Below are positions 24,801-32,676 of a stretch of DNA of 64,000 nt, piece after piece. The DNA is from Fasciolopsis buskii (lineage: Eukaryota > Platyhelminthes > Trematoda > Plagiorchiida > Fasciolidae). The notes under the pieces are model-generated. The model was not told the DNA's origin, did not search any database, and saw only the letters and a list, made by a program, of their open reading frames with translations. The first letter of the stretch is position 1. Every line of letters starts with the position of its first letter. The stretch covers positions 24,421 through 88,420 of the forward strand of contig LUCM01001833.1 in NCBI GenBank assembly GCA_008360955.1. Reading direction: 5' to 3'. The position numbers were made by a program, and so were the translations under genes.

Positions 24801-27304
24801 AAAAAGAAAAAATAAAAACAAAAAAGGAGAAAAAAAAAAAAAGAAAAAGAAAAACCCAAAAAGGAAAAAAAGGAAAACAATAAAAAAAGAGAGGAAAGAA
24901 AAAAAAAAATAAACAAAAAAAATAAAAACAAAAAAAAACAAAGAAAAAAAAGAAAAGAAAAAGAAAGAAAAGAAAAAAAAAAAAAAAAAAAAAATAAGGG
25001 TGAGAAAAAAGAGAATGATTGAAATGCTAGTCGTAAATCAGTGCTGCAAGTAGCCAACGCTAACAAGTAAACTTATACTGAATAGAGATGTTGAGGATGG
25101 AAAAAAATCTAATGTTTTCTACATTCCATGACTGATGGATGCGCTTCTTTCCATTATCAACAAAGTTCCTAAAATTATGGAGAGAGTTTTTGTGAATAAA
25201 AGTCTATTGGAAAAAATATTTTCCGATAAACTAAAATGTTGTTTCACATAAACACTGTGGTTATTCACCAAAACAAGACATACGATGTCCAAGATGAACC
25301 CGGAGAGTAGTAAAGTCAAACGAATTCTCTGAAATAACAACGGATGTTGTCATACATTAAGCCTATGCTATCAAAGTGGTTATTGACGAATGAATGGCAA
25401 GAGATTGCTGCACCTGTTGACTTAGCGTGTATCGTATAGACCATCTGGGGAAAACGAAAAAGAAGTGGTCGAAATATCTGCCACGTGAATTGGCTGTTTC
25501 CTGGAGTTGACTCGCTTCCCAATAATCGGTATTTTGTGGGTAGTGGCCTTCTTTCTGATGGCATCTACTGGGGCTTCGTTAGCAACTGAAGAACTATGTA
25601 ATGGTTATTTTCTTATGACTTGTCGTTATTTCGACGTCCCGTTGGGATTTTCTACTTACTTGGATGTCTTCTTTTGAAGCGTAACATCCAGTGCTTGTAA
25701 AGCTCCGAATTACGGTTAGAACTCAGTGAAATATATTTTGAAGCATTATGTTTAGGTAACAGAAGTTAAAGCTATCAACAGCAGGTTTGTCATCTATTGT
25801 CGCATTTTCAGCCAATATTAAGCATTTCCAGTTATAGAGCATTCAACGAAGACTGATGTAAGAACATTTCTTGCTAAGGTGTTCCATTTTCAAATCTAAA
25901 TTCTCACCGCCATCTTCTGTATTTGGTCTTAATCTCTGCTCAACGCTAAAGTAAACAATGTTGGCCATAAGAGCAGTCATCTATCACGAGACTTGTTTCC
26001 AAGCACAGACTGACTTGTTTGAACAGTAATGAGTGGAACAATCCCAAGGTCTGTGGGTACACCCTACAGAATCGAACTATCAAGTGAATGAAAAGATGTG
26101 CACCTGTCGTTTTACAAAATTTCTAAATCTGGTGAAGTTCCGCTTAAAGCAGAAGAGCTAGGTTTTCATCTATGGCTTTCGAGGTTACACATTCGAAGGT
26201 AAGTAGTTCAGATAGAGGGCTTCCTTGTTTATCAAGTAATTCACAGATCCACCAGATATGTGCTGGAGTGCGACGCTATAATCCGGCACTGACATCCCCG
26301 ATTAGCTTTTCATTCATTTCATCCAGTCACTGGTTCCTTCACTTCATATTTGAGGCTGTTCTTATGGAGTGCAACAAGTGACTGAAAACGAATTTGTCTT
26401 CCATATTCTATTGTTTTGTCCTTGCTTACTTTACTGTTTGAAGAAACCTGAGCAGAATCAGTGTACTGCTATGCAACATGATGCATCTTTGAACGGTTGA
26501 ATTTGAATTAGTCCTGAAATTGTCTGATAATTTTTAATGTTTAGGGATTACCGAATCCAGTCAGTAGCATTTAAATCTAAGGGAACTTTTTAATTTATTA
26601 AACCATTCCTCTGGTCCTGCGAAGCCCTGATTTCGATTTTCGTACTGTAGTGTCGTCCACAGGAAAATTAAGGGAAGCAAGTAAGATCAAAAGCCACGAC
26701 TTGACCGTGCAAAAAAGAAATAACGTTGCCAATGCATTTACACCACTCATCAAAGCCTTAAGCCATATGGATTATTTTTTTATCACCGTTCAGCACGTGG
26801 ATCTCGTCCTAATCAAACAAGTGTGTTCGCTAACTTTTTCACTCTTCTTTTGTAATCATCTCGCGATCACTGTCAATTATCCTCCAAACTTTTGTGTCTT
26901 GGCGAAGAACTGTCGACGAGCATGCACAATTCAAGTATTTTTCTCACAAATGTTCGTAGATACTGCGTCGCTGTGCACCATTAGAAATGTTTTGGCGACG
27001 TTTCAACAAGGTGCAACTAGATCGCTTGGCAATCAATAAGGAACGAGATTTACTGCGACAAGAAAATATGCAACTGCGATCGCTTCTAAAACAGTATTTG
27101 GATGGCATTTCAGTGAATGATGAGGTGCTTGCTGGAAACAACAGTTTATTCGTCCTGAATGGGCGTTCGAATTTGAAGTAAGTTCAGTCACATGGAAAGT
27201 GTAATACAAGATGATAAAATGTCGGTTTATTTGTCCCTCCTTCTGCACTTCACTGCAGCTCTGGTGCTGATATTTCTGTGCTTGTATTTCAGCACGTAAA
27301 ATGA
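12686..27304 (+). CDS. DRC2: Dynein regulatory complex subunit 2 (DRC2/CCDC65), nine exons
   Basis: Subunit of the nexin-dynein regulatory complex, which links outer-doublet microtubules of motile cilia and flagella and controls dynein; in other organisms it pairs with DRC1 at the base of the complex. Exons: 12686-12817, 12860-13008, 13068-13171, 15385-15465, 15511-15653, 18039-18434, 18486-18659, 26960-27177, 27259-27304. All introns are GT-AG and every junction keeps frame, giving 1,443 nt including TGA, or 480 residues (human about 484). The protein is almost entirely charged coiled coil. Residues about 1-335 match the NYD-SP28 sperm-tail region (DIDILSQTFER, KDSIIKTLIKDLNEAEEQ, VKMSLES); residues about 345-372 contain the KLAEQCRKYETEEEKVVPFY block; residues 403-445 match the C-terminal associated domain (MFWRRFNK, LLKQYLDGISV). 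The start is the first ATG and opens with the lysine-rich MPKKKK typical of this family. No frameshift is seen. The last exon is the least certain part. Expected in ciliated larvae, flame cells and sperm. Confidence 0.93.
12860..13008 (+). CDS. DRC2: DRC2 exon 2 (residues 45-94)
   Basis: Follows CTAG. Encodes DKLEKEEK through HHWRAIMREAK to DIDILSQTFERIID, the strongest N-terminal family match. It ends after two bases of an Arg codon at CAG/GTGTGA. Intron 2 is 59 nt (13009-13067). Confidence 0.92.
13068..13171 (+). CDS. DRC2: DRC2 exon 3 (residues 94-129)
   Basis: Encodes KDSIIKTLIKDLNEAEEQ and FHMDNVDRLI, collinear with the vertebrate protein. It ends one base into a codon before GTATGT. 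Intron 3 (13172-15384) carries the SINE foldback. Confidence 0.92.
13248..13260. repeat. Left copy of 13-bp target-site-like direct repeat
   Basis: GAAATGTCTTTTA here is repeated exactly at 13,913-13,925. The two copies bracket the whole foldback block, as expected of a target-site duplication from LINE-type retrotransposition. Confidence 0.75.
13261..13530 (-). mobile_element. tRNA-SINE/hammerhead unit, left arm of foldback
   Basis: Read on the - strand: a 5' leader, a tRNA-like head with A-box and B-box, a hammerhead-like motif, then a 3' tail ending in CTCCTACTACTAAAATG at 13,261. It is the inverted partner of 13,668-13,912; the pairing arms are 13,293-13,530 and 13,668-13,910. This is the most complete 3' end of the family here. 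The family resembles schistosome SM-alpha in general design (Pol III tRNA-like promoter plus hammerhead); I do not claim sequence identity to it. Confidence 0.8.
13348..13392 (-). ncRNA. Hammerhead-like motif, one core change
   Basis: On the - strand: stem I strand GCACTG, then CTGATAA, stem II UCCU/AGGA with an AACA loop, GAAAC, the palindrome ACAGCTGT forming a minimal stem III, cleavage triplet GTA, and CAGTGC, which pairs perfectly with GCACTG. The core should read CTGATGA, so the conserved G8 is replaced by A, predicting little or no activity. The base flanking stem II (U opposite U) is also unusual. Confidence 0.65.
13668..13912 (+). mobile_element. tRNA-SINE/hammerhead unit, right arm of foldback
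   Basis: Sense-oriented relative to DRC2. A-box TAGCGTAATGGC at 13,731-13,742, B-box GGTTCGCGTCC at 13,779-13,789, hammerhead motif at 13,811-13,855, and a tail cut off at 13,912 next to the right 13-bp direct repeat. It lacks the last ~30 bases of the left unit's tail. It is preceded by CATTTTAGCAGTAGG (13,652-13,666), which is the reverse complement of the family's 3' end, so the junction itself is inverted. Confidence 0.8.
13811..13855 (+). ncRNA. Type I hammerhead ribozyme motif, core intact
   Basis: Order on the + strand: GCACCG (stem I), CTGATGA (13,817-13,823), a short stem II, GAAAC (13,838-13,842), the ACAGCTGT palindrome (minimal stem III), predicted cleavage after GTA at 13,849, then CAGTGC (stem I). 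Catalytic core bases are all present. Weaknesses: one stem I mismatch (C opposite A), stem II reduced to about three pairs (UCU/GGA), and a non-canonical pair next to it. Short palindromic stem III is known from newt-satellite and retrozyme hammerheads, where activity is helped by dimerisation. Confidence 0.72.
13913..13925. repeat. Right copy of 13-bp target-site-like direct repeat
   Basis: Exact match to 13,248-13,260; closes the foldback insertion on its right side. Confidence 0.75.
15385..15465 (+). CDS. DRC2: DRC2 exon 4 (residues 129-156)
   Basis: Follows CCCAG. Encodes ELQNDRLKKLRLDYETELQ then MLTREFGQ, a continuous coiled coil. It ends one base into a codon before GTAAGT. Intron 4 is 45 nt (15466-15510). 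Confidence 0.92.
15511..15653 (+). CDS. DRC2: DRC2 exon 5 (residues 156-203)
   Basis: Follows CGTAAG. Encodes EEEFLIAQHNKQLDDLKDIF and the conserved MKDELKNR end. Phase 0 before GTAAGT. Intron 5 (15654-18038) is 2.4 kb and holds a LINE fragment. Confidence 0.92.
15654..16850 (+). other. DRC2 intron 5, first half
   Basis: Begins GTAAGT. I recognise no element in this part. Short frames at 15,814-16,020 (+) and 16,203-16,448 (-) match nothing I know. Confidence 0.6.
16860..17530 (+). mobile_element. 5'-truncated LINE, RT C-terminal region
   Basis: One frame at about 17,094-17,308 stays open for some 70 codons and reads FLKYLGL, NLKWTTHIF, then RKLRHYKVKQSTITQFVYQ, the typical post-catalytic part of jockey/CR1-type reverse transcriptases. 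A second frame continues with the LLVISRASFVQLAKL block (17,340-17,385) and SACEKF. Upstream traces (ILNTSKC near 16,997) belong to the same region in a shifted frame. At least two frameshifts make it inactive. It sits in the gene's transcriptional sense inside intron 5. Confidence 0.75.
18039..18434 (+). CDS. DRC2: DRC2 exon 6 (residues 204-335)
   Basis: Largest exon, 132 codons, phase 0 at both ends. Encodes LETKVNHLWSDFKTALNQY, KDEKSAMEIEMQMRKLQ and EKLVKMSLESGAATK, all collinear with human CCDC65. Donor GTTTGT is weak but is the only one that keeps the frame into exon 7 after a 51-nt intron (18435-18485). Confidence 0.92.
18486..18659 (+). CDS. DRC2: DRC2 exon 7 (residues 336-393)
   Basis: Encodes KAEKIIKLAEQCRKYETE, EEKVVPFYLSSLTEEEEE and an acidic stretch ending EELSA. 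Phase 0 before GTATGT. Confidence 0.92.
18660..22594 (+). other. DRC2 intron 7, 5' part
   Basis: Intronic DNA with no exon of the gene; exons 7 and 8 join in frame without it. Contains an AT-rich simple stretch near 19,370-19,405. The longest frame (175 codons, 21,188-21,715) has no recognisable domain. No transposon motif recognised. Confidence 0.6.
22819..23727. other. Assembly gap (909 N)
   Basis: All bases are N. Copy B of the surrounding block (46,635-48,093) predicts about 1,459 bp here, so the N count is probably not the true length. It lies inside DRC2 intron 7; the gene model needs no exon from it. Confidence 0.99.
23728..23880 (+). mobile_element. Divergent tRNA-SINE/hammerhead unit
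   Basis: Aligns with the intron 3 unit from the A-box region (GCGCATCACGTGAACG) through the B-box region (AGGTTCACGTTTCAG) to ACAGCATATGG and TTTCCATGATAC. The hammerhead core is broken: CTGAT is followed by unrelated bases and GAAAC reads AAAAC. Its start lies in the gap. Confidence 0.6.
23950..24480 (+). repeat. Unclassified interspersed repeat, copy 1
   Basis: Shared with 48,330-48,790 (copy B) and, more distantly, with 36,100-36,440. Landmark: CGCACACGAGATCTGT at about 24,090, followed by GTTGCGTCGG and TCTTCTCTATTCT. No coding capacity seen; family unknown. Confidence 0.6.
24596..25008. repeat. A-rich low-complexity tract
   Basis: About 410 bases of nearly pure A with scattered G, occasional C and T. 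Copy B reads straight through this point (ATGTCTTCAAGAGAATGATG at about 48,922-48,941), so the tract is an insertion specific to copy A. The Phe-rich frames on the - strand are artefacts of this composition. Confidence 0.9.
25316..26959 (+). other. DRC2 intron 7, 3' part
   Basis: Unique-looking intronic sequence between the duplicated block and exon 8. The frame at 26,650-27,039 overlaps exon 8 in a different frame and is not real. The intron ends in TTCGTAG. Confidence 0.7.
26960..27177 (+). CDS. DRC2: DRC2 exon 8 (residues 394-466)
   Basis: Begins in phase 0 after TTCGTAG, so EELSA runs into ILRRCAPLEMFWRRFNK; the spacing between EEL and FW equals the human protein's. Contains RLAINKERDLLRQENMQL and LLKQYLDGISV, the family's C-terminal signature, ending GRSNL plus two bases before GTAAGT. 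An acceptor at 26,985 also exists but would break the frame. Confidence 0.9.
27259..27304 (+). CDS. DRC2: DRC2 exon 9, terminal (residues 466-480)
   Basis: After a pyrimidine-rich tract and CACTGCAG, the frame adds SGADISVLVFQHVK and stops at TGA (27,302-27,304). Intron 8 is 81 nt. A second acceptor (TTTCAG before 27,293) would add only Thr before TAA. I prefer the first because it gives a total length close to human. No AATAAA was found close downstream. Confidence 0.65.
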
Positions 27305-27429
27305 CTCCGGTCCGTTTCTCGAACATAAAATCCACAAAATCACCTAGAAGCTATAAATTTTTAGCATTGTCGGGAAAATTCTAACTTTCTTCTGTAGGAT
27401 AATGCTTTTTTAATTATTTGACACGCACT

Positions 27430-27690
27430 GTTCGTTGAACACGGGCCCTATGACATATAGCGTTAATGTTCGACGAACCGTCCAGAATAAGCCCGTCCAG
27501 CGTAATGACTAAGGTGTTCGACTCACAATCGTTTGCTCTGGGTTTACATCCTAGCTCAGGGGCTGTGATTCCTGGAAAGGACGAAACAGCTGCGCAGTGC
27601 TTCCATGCTTTCCAATAACAAGTTAGATGTTAGCGCTGCTTGACGAGTAATTCGGGAAATCAAATCTTATCTCCTACTACTGAAAACCAT
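27430..27690 (+). mobile_element. tRNA-SINE/hammerhead unit downstream of DRC2
   Basis: Starts about 125 bases past the DRC2 stop, same strand. Leader ATGTTCGACGAACCGTCCAG, A-box-like CAGCGTAATGACT (near 27,500), degenerate B-box GGTTTACATCC (27,541-27,551), hammerhead remnant, and a 3' end TCTCCTACTACTGAAAA that matches the reverse complement of 13,260-13,277. That gives an independent fix of the family's 3' terminus. Confidence 0.75.
27562..27600 (+). ncRNA. Degenerate hammerhead motif
   Basis: CTGTGA replaces CTGATGA (one base lost), stem II is well kept (UCCU-GGAA-AGGA), CGAAACAGC is intact, and the cleavage triplet GTA has become GCG. About 16 bases containing the stem I 5' strand are deleted. 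Not expected to cleave. Confidence 0.55.
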
Positions 27691-27699
27691 CAAACAGTT

Positions 27700-28055
27700 G
27701 TAAGGATTGAAATATCACAGCCCCTTAACATGCTCAGGACATCGTTCTCTCCTGTTATTATTCCTTGTTTGATTCAAAGGCTACATATTCGTGATCCGAG
27801 ATAAAGAAACCCATTAAAGCACAGATTGTCCTACTTATCTTCAAAGTGACCAAGTTCCGAACCTTAGTTTACAATTTGTACAGCCAATTAAATGAACTTA
27901 CCAGGCTCTGGTTTTGTTTTTTACCTCGCAATATCGAATAGTGAAGAAATAAAAGCCAAAAAGATCTCAAGATTGATGGACTACAACGAGGCGGAAATAT
28001 TCCGCATATAAAATTGTCACCAGTTACAAAACCTAACTACATCGTCTCGTTTCCA
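27700..28055. other. No feature recognised
   Basis: AT-rich spacer between the SINE unit and the RTE fragment; no coding or RNA signal seen. Confidence 0.5.
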
Positions 28056-28059
28056 ACGC

Positions 28060-28450
28060 TTACAATCGAAAATCTCGTGAACTCCAACTCGATAGTCTAA
28101 AGTGGTCTTTCGGCCAACCCATGGACTGAGCAGTCTGGCTCACCTTCCGGCTGCTACCAAGGCAGTCAACCTGCACTTGTGCGTAACGCATCCGAACCAG
28201 AGTAACTTGTTCAATCGATGGACTGAGCTACACCGACTAACACTCTATGCCTAACCTCAACAGTATCACCAAGATTCTCCCAACGTACTCCAGAAGTGCC
28301 CAGAGCACACCGATGTTCAAACGTAGGCAATGTTTGGACGTCTTCTGTCCTCATCGGTCTTGTTTCTGGGCCGAATAGCAGGGCCAGCCCTACCGCTGTA
28401 TTATACACCAGATCCTTACCGGATGATCGCATGTCACACTGACCATCGAT
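28060..28450 (-). mobile_element. RTE-type LINE fragment (RT C-terminus)
   Basis: Read on the - strand: LLFGPETRP then MRTEDVQTLPTFEHRC and EVRHRVLVG, the typical sequence following the reverse transcriptase catalytic region of RTE-clade LINEs such as schistosome SR2. Homology fades toward 28,060. Further - strand DNA up to about 28,900 may belong to it but is too eroded to be sure. Broken and inactive. Confidence 0.7.
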
Positions 28451-28899
28451 GTTTCAGATTGGTGAATATCAATTCAGCCTTCCCTATACGCGAGGATATT
28501 TCGTTAGATATGCGACTACCAGGTGAAACTTAAACACACTAGTAACAAACTTATCTACTTCGCCCAATCCTTTTTTGGTAGAGTGGGGTTCGGCTTCCAG
28601 CCAACTCAATCCTGCAGCAGCATTTCACAATCTGAAGGTACGAAATGCATCTCAAAGATGGGCAAACTATTTTTGGCGTTATCCAATTTGTGTCATTGGT
28701 GCGATATTCAGTTATCCTTTAAAAATCCGATTCATTCAGTGATAGTGACGCCAATTCTGCTATAAGGCTCAAACGTGTCGTTTTGAGAATAAATTTAGGA
28801 AGGCTGTCTAACTCGGAACACCGTTGTCTCGCTGTGAAGCATGGTGGAAGGATTAGCTCAGCAACTCACAGGTCTAAGGATTCAACCTTTGGAAGAGGG

Positions 28900-29690
28900 A
28901 CTGAATGCAGTTAAATTAGGGGATTGGGTCACCTGTTACTCATACCCATAGAACGCCTGACTTGCGATACGCTGATTTCCGAGGCAGGTAGTGATTGGAG
29001 GATGGGTCTACGTGGCTAGTTGATGACTTGGCGAAACGAGTGAAGGCCTCAACCAATGACATGACTCGCATAGGTCCGGTCAAACTGCCTGGTCGAAGTT
29101 CATGAAGTCCCCCAGGCAACGGTTGGAGAAGGTAGGTGATATCGCTCAGTGCCACAATCAGTGATGTTCTTGAATTCGAAATCTCCTCGCTATAGTTGTT
29201 CAACTTATTACCCTGGACTTGTTCTTTTGCTATTTTTCGTTCTCGTTTGGGCATACGAAAGAGCATTTCGATGTAAGCTTGATGATTACAAATAGCCGAA
29301 CTGAACTGTCTTTCGAGGGGTCAAGAAAAACATTCAGGTGAATAATGACAATAATTCCGGGTCACCGGATGCGTGGCATGCAGATTTTTAAGTAAACCTG
29401 GAGGTGTGGTATAGCGCACCGTCTTGCAACATATCATCCGTGGATTACTTCATTTCAGCTATGCTTATACATATATGTAATATATCGACTTGCAAACAAG
29501 CATGTTACCAGAGCTACAACATGTAAATGGAATTTCACAAAAGGTGAACAAATAAGGTGGAAAATATGTTGTATTATCCGGATAGACTGATCAATCAGTA
29601 TACAACATTGAAGCACAAAACGTCAGCACTGGGCATCACACAATAGCTCAAGATTATATGGTCTGCGGTATAGCAGGTCACCAAATCACA
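28900..29690. other. Unassigned spacer with one - strand frame
   Basis: A 108-codon - strand frame (28,940-29,266) begins with a basic stretch and contains SLVEAFTRFAKSSTSHVDP. I do not recognise it. It may be a retroelement remnant because it lies between RTE and Gypsy pieces. Confidence 0.3.
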
Positions 29691-29691
29691 C

Positions 29692-30118
29692 TGACGTTGG
29701 AGACAGTGATTCGGGCTTGAGCCCTCAAGTCCTGTAGTTGCACTGTGACATGGAACGAGCCAGATTCCCCCTTGAGTGAGCAGTCACACAGAAACAGAGC
29801 GCGGAATTGGAACGACTAGCCCAACCCGTGACCTAGAGAAAGGAGACGAACACAGAACACGGGCGCGCGTTTATTGGTGTCCTACCAATGCAAGACAGAA
29901 ATCAAGTGAGCCTTATCGTTTATATAGTTTTGTGGGGTGGCTTTTGTGGATAGGTGAAGAAGTTAATCACAGAACGAGGTTTGATGAATCTTTTGTGGCC
30001 ACAAAAATTTCCAACCGCGCAATATTTAAGATAACGTCAACTCCAAAATACCTCGAAAAGTAACAACAGAATTAAAACATGCGACACCAGAGGAACTAGG
30101 TTGGTCACCGTCTTGACA
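29692..30118 (-). repeat. Gypsy 3' LTR
   Basis: On the - strand it starts TGTCAAG at 30,118 directly after a polypurine tract and contains TATATAAACG (29,917-29,926) as a likely TATA box and AATAAA (29,870-29,875) as a likely poly(A) signal. I place the end at CAACGTCA (29,692-29,700) because it ends in CA; this end is uncertain. No second LTR copy was found. Confidence 0.65.
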
Positions 30119-30131
30119 CCTTCCCTTTCTT
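30119..30131 (-). other. Gypsy polypurine tract
   Basis: AAGAAAGGGAAGG on the - strand immediately before the LTR's TG; this is the expected primer site for plus-strand DNA synthesis. Confidence 0.7.
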
Positions 30132-31401
30132 AAAGTTATTAGTTTGCTGCATCTCTTCGATTTTCCTGCAACTGCTTGAGTGGACGAGGTGGGCGGGAGT
30201 AAGTTTATATCGATTGTGTCCGCTGGCACTAACTGCTTCGGCATTTTGAACTTATGCAGTTGCATTTTGAGAGGGAGTTGCATACCAGTGTCAACCGGGG
30301 AGTAGGTGTACCGTTTTCTCTTTGGATTTCTGTATCTGATCCAAGTGCCGGCCACTACAGCTACCTCATACAAATGGAATCCCTTTTATGCCTTGGATGA
30401 CTCCCACAGTCCAGGTTAGGTGACCAGGTCTGAAGTCTTTTACGTAGACCACTGAACCTTCTCCCAGACCTCTTTTCAACATATTGGGATGGTTTGGTGG
30501 ACTCGGTAGTAGGGCACTGTGGATGGTTTTCAACTTGCGGCCCATTAACACTTCTCCAGGGGAGATTCCTTCTGTGCGGTACACCAACCGGAATTGCCGC
30601 AGTTTTTCTTCCAGTGTTCTCTCCCTTCGCGATTTGAGTAATGTTCGTTCGAATATATCGACGAATCTCTCCGCCTGACCGTTTGATTATGGATGGCATG
30701 GGGGAAGTTACATAAACCGCACGAGGCTTTGTTGACAGAAATCGACGAACAGCGCGGAGGTAAACTGAGATCCATTGTCCAACACTATTTGATCGGGCAA
30801 TTCGTGTTGGTAACTCAAGCGTCGTACTGCTGCAATGATTCCAGAAGATATAGCTGTATTTGCTGGGATCAATTTTGGTCATTTCGATAAAGGATCGACA
30901 AGTACCTAATAATGAGTGCCGTTAATACGGCCGACAAAATCAACGACTGTTTAGGGATCGGCCGTGACGCATTTGGCTGCTTTCCTGGCATTTGGCCGTT
31001 TCGTAGCGTTTTGAGCAGTTTCGGACCGTGACCATGATATCCTCATCCATTCCTGGCCAGCACGCATAGCTGCGGGCAACGGTCTTCATTCTGTGCACAG
31101 CCTAGTGGCCAATATGGAACTGCCGCAGGATCCTCAGTCTCACTGCCCTGGGTACGACTATCCGGTGGGACATTATTAGGCAGGGGTAGATAACAAAACA
31201 TGCATCACGTAGTCGATGGAGACTTAAGAACTCACCGGTCAGTAGGTCGCGTGGCCAAGAAGTTTGAAAGAACTTTATTGTCTGCCGTAGGTTTGGGCCA
31301 TGGAACGTCAGCCGGCGGAAATCAGTCGCCGTGACTGGCATTTTGCGGCCGGCCTCAAAACATCCATCCGTGACGGCCTGCTGTGCGGAAAAAGCAGTCA
31401 T
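30132..31401 (-). pseudogene. Gypsy integrase remnant
   Basis: The frame at 31,401-31,102 ends RLRILRQFHIGH, the first histidines of the integrase HHCC zinc finger. The central catalytic region (31,100-30,600) is broken into short frames. The frame at 30,587-30,366 gives GEVLMGRKLKTI and VVYVKDFRPGHLTW, typical of the C-terminal domain. It continues after a frameshift as YEVAVVAGTWIRYRNPKRKR in 30,373-30,132. Confidence 0.8.
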
Positions 31402-31694
31402 GATGCTGTTTTCGTGCTCCAGTTAATGCCTGTTGATGAGGCTGGATAACCCGTCCACTTTGCGGAAGTTTATAATTTTACAGAACTTAGTGTCAAAGTC
31501 GTACCAAAGAAGGATGGTTGCCCATCACTTGAGGCGACTGGCGGCATATGTTGGAATGCCCCTTTTTGATCCGAAGATAAATAGCGGCGACTTATTGTTG
31601 GTTAATTGAGTACAGAGACAGCCGTGGAGAAATTTGCGGAACTTTTTACCGTGGATACTAACGCGAGAGTCTGTCACTATAAATCTATTTTTGC

Positions 31695-31934
31695 TTAAGT
31701 CAATGTCCGAGATGTGTACGCTACGGTCTTCAGGGCTCCGTTTGGCAACGTGTGGAGGGTGACCGCTTCTATCCCACAGTTTAATGCATCAGCAGCCATG
31801 GTTCGCAGTGGGCTGGAGTTGTAGTGGGTTAGCAGTACGTCCGAAGCTAGCATGCTTTTCAATTCATCGAAGGCCGATTGACGTTGACGTGCCCAAAACA
31901 AGGTCTGCTCCCGTTGTAGCAGCTTGTTGAGCAA
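31695..31934 (-). pseudogene. Gypsy RNase H remnant
   Basis: ARQRQSAFDELKSMLASDVL then TMAADALNCGIEAVTLHTLP and VAYTSRTLT, the usual start of a Ty3/Gypsy RNase H, with the first catalytic Asp (AADA) kept. The frame closes after about 79 codons. Between 31,935 and 32,200 the RT-RH connection is frameshifted. Confidence 0.8.
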
Positions 31935-32200
31935 ATTTCACACACGATGGTGGTCCGGCAGGAAGGCGTTGTACTAGCAGATTAAGCCAATAAATGCACG
32001 GAGAGGGGAGAAGTCCTCTGTTGCGGACAGTTGCTGTATCTCCTTGACACCCTCTGGGCCTGGATAACGGACGTCAACATCGAAGATAAAGTCGGTTTAC
32101 TTGATTTCGCTCATTAAATCTGACACCTTTCTTTACGCATGAGCAGCCCAAAATCAATTATACGTTGAAGGACTGCTTTCAAGCGGTCATACAAGTTATC

Positions 32201-32644
32201 TTACATGTTTCCAGTCACCATGATGTCAATGAGATATCTCGACACTTTCGGTACGCCCAACAGGATGGTATTGATCACACGTTGGAAGACAGCCGGGGCA
32301 ATCTTTTTCTCCAGCTGTAACCGAGTGAATTGGTAAGGAGCATGATGGGTGTTAATTGTTAGCAACTTCCGCGATTCTGAGGCCAATTCTATCCAGAAGT
32401 ATGCCTCAGCTAGATCCAGTTTTGTGAAGCAGGTGCTGTCATTGAGATCAGCGAAGATGTCTTCAGGGATCGGCAGCGGATAGAAGTCACCATCCAATGC
32501 AGTGCTTAGTTCGGTGGAGAAGTCAGCACACAGGAGTATACTCCCATATGCTTTCCTCACAAAAACGATCGGCGCCGCCCACGCGGAAAATCGTACGGGG
32601 ATCAAAATCCCCTGGCCCTCCAGACGCTTTCGCTTCTGGTCCAA
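32201..32644 (-). pseudogene. Gypsy reverse transcriptase remnant
   Basis: 147-codon open frame: RFSAWAAPIVFVRKAYGS, LCADFSTEL, YPLPIPEDIFADLN, CFTKLDLAEAY (first catalytic Asp present), YQFTRLQLEKKIAPAVFQRV, and YLID at 32,225-32,236 where YLDD or a similar double-Asp box is expected. Loss of one of the two Asp should abolish polymerase activity. Confidence 0.88.
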
Positions 32645-32676
32645 AAGTGGTAAGACCGCATATTACACTGGACGTT

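Larger units (their letters stand above)
22595..25315. repeat. Duplicated block, copy A (gapped)
   Basis: The segment 22,595-22,818 appears identical over 224 bases to 46,411-46,634. After the N run, 23,728-25,315 matches 48,094-49,220 with many small indels. Homology stops at about 22,595 and 25,315. Compared with copy B, copy A has a gap where B has about 1.46 kb and an extra ~410-bp A-rich tract. No protein-coding content recognised. It may be a genuine segmental duplication, a repeat family member or an assembly duplicate. Confidence 0.85.

Noticed and set aside
24582..25066. Phe-rich 119- and 156-codon - strand frames
   Set aside because: Pure product of the A-rich low-complexity tract; not a protein.
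26985..27177. DRC2 exon 8 starting at 26,985 after CATTAG
   Set aside because: It needs one carried base while exon 7 ends in phase 0; starting at 26,960 keeps the frame and the conserved spacing.
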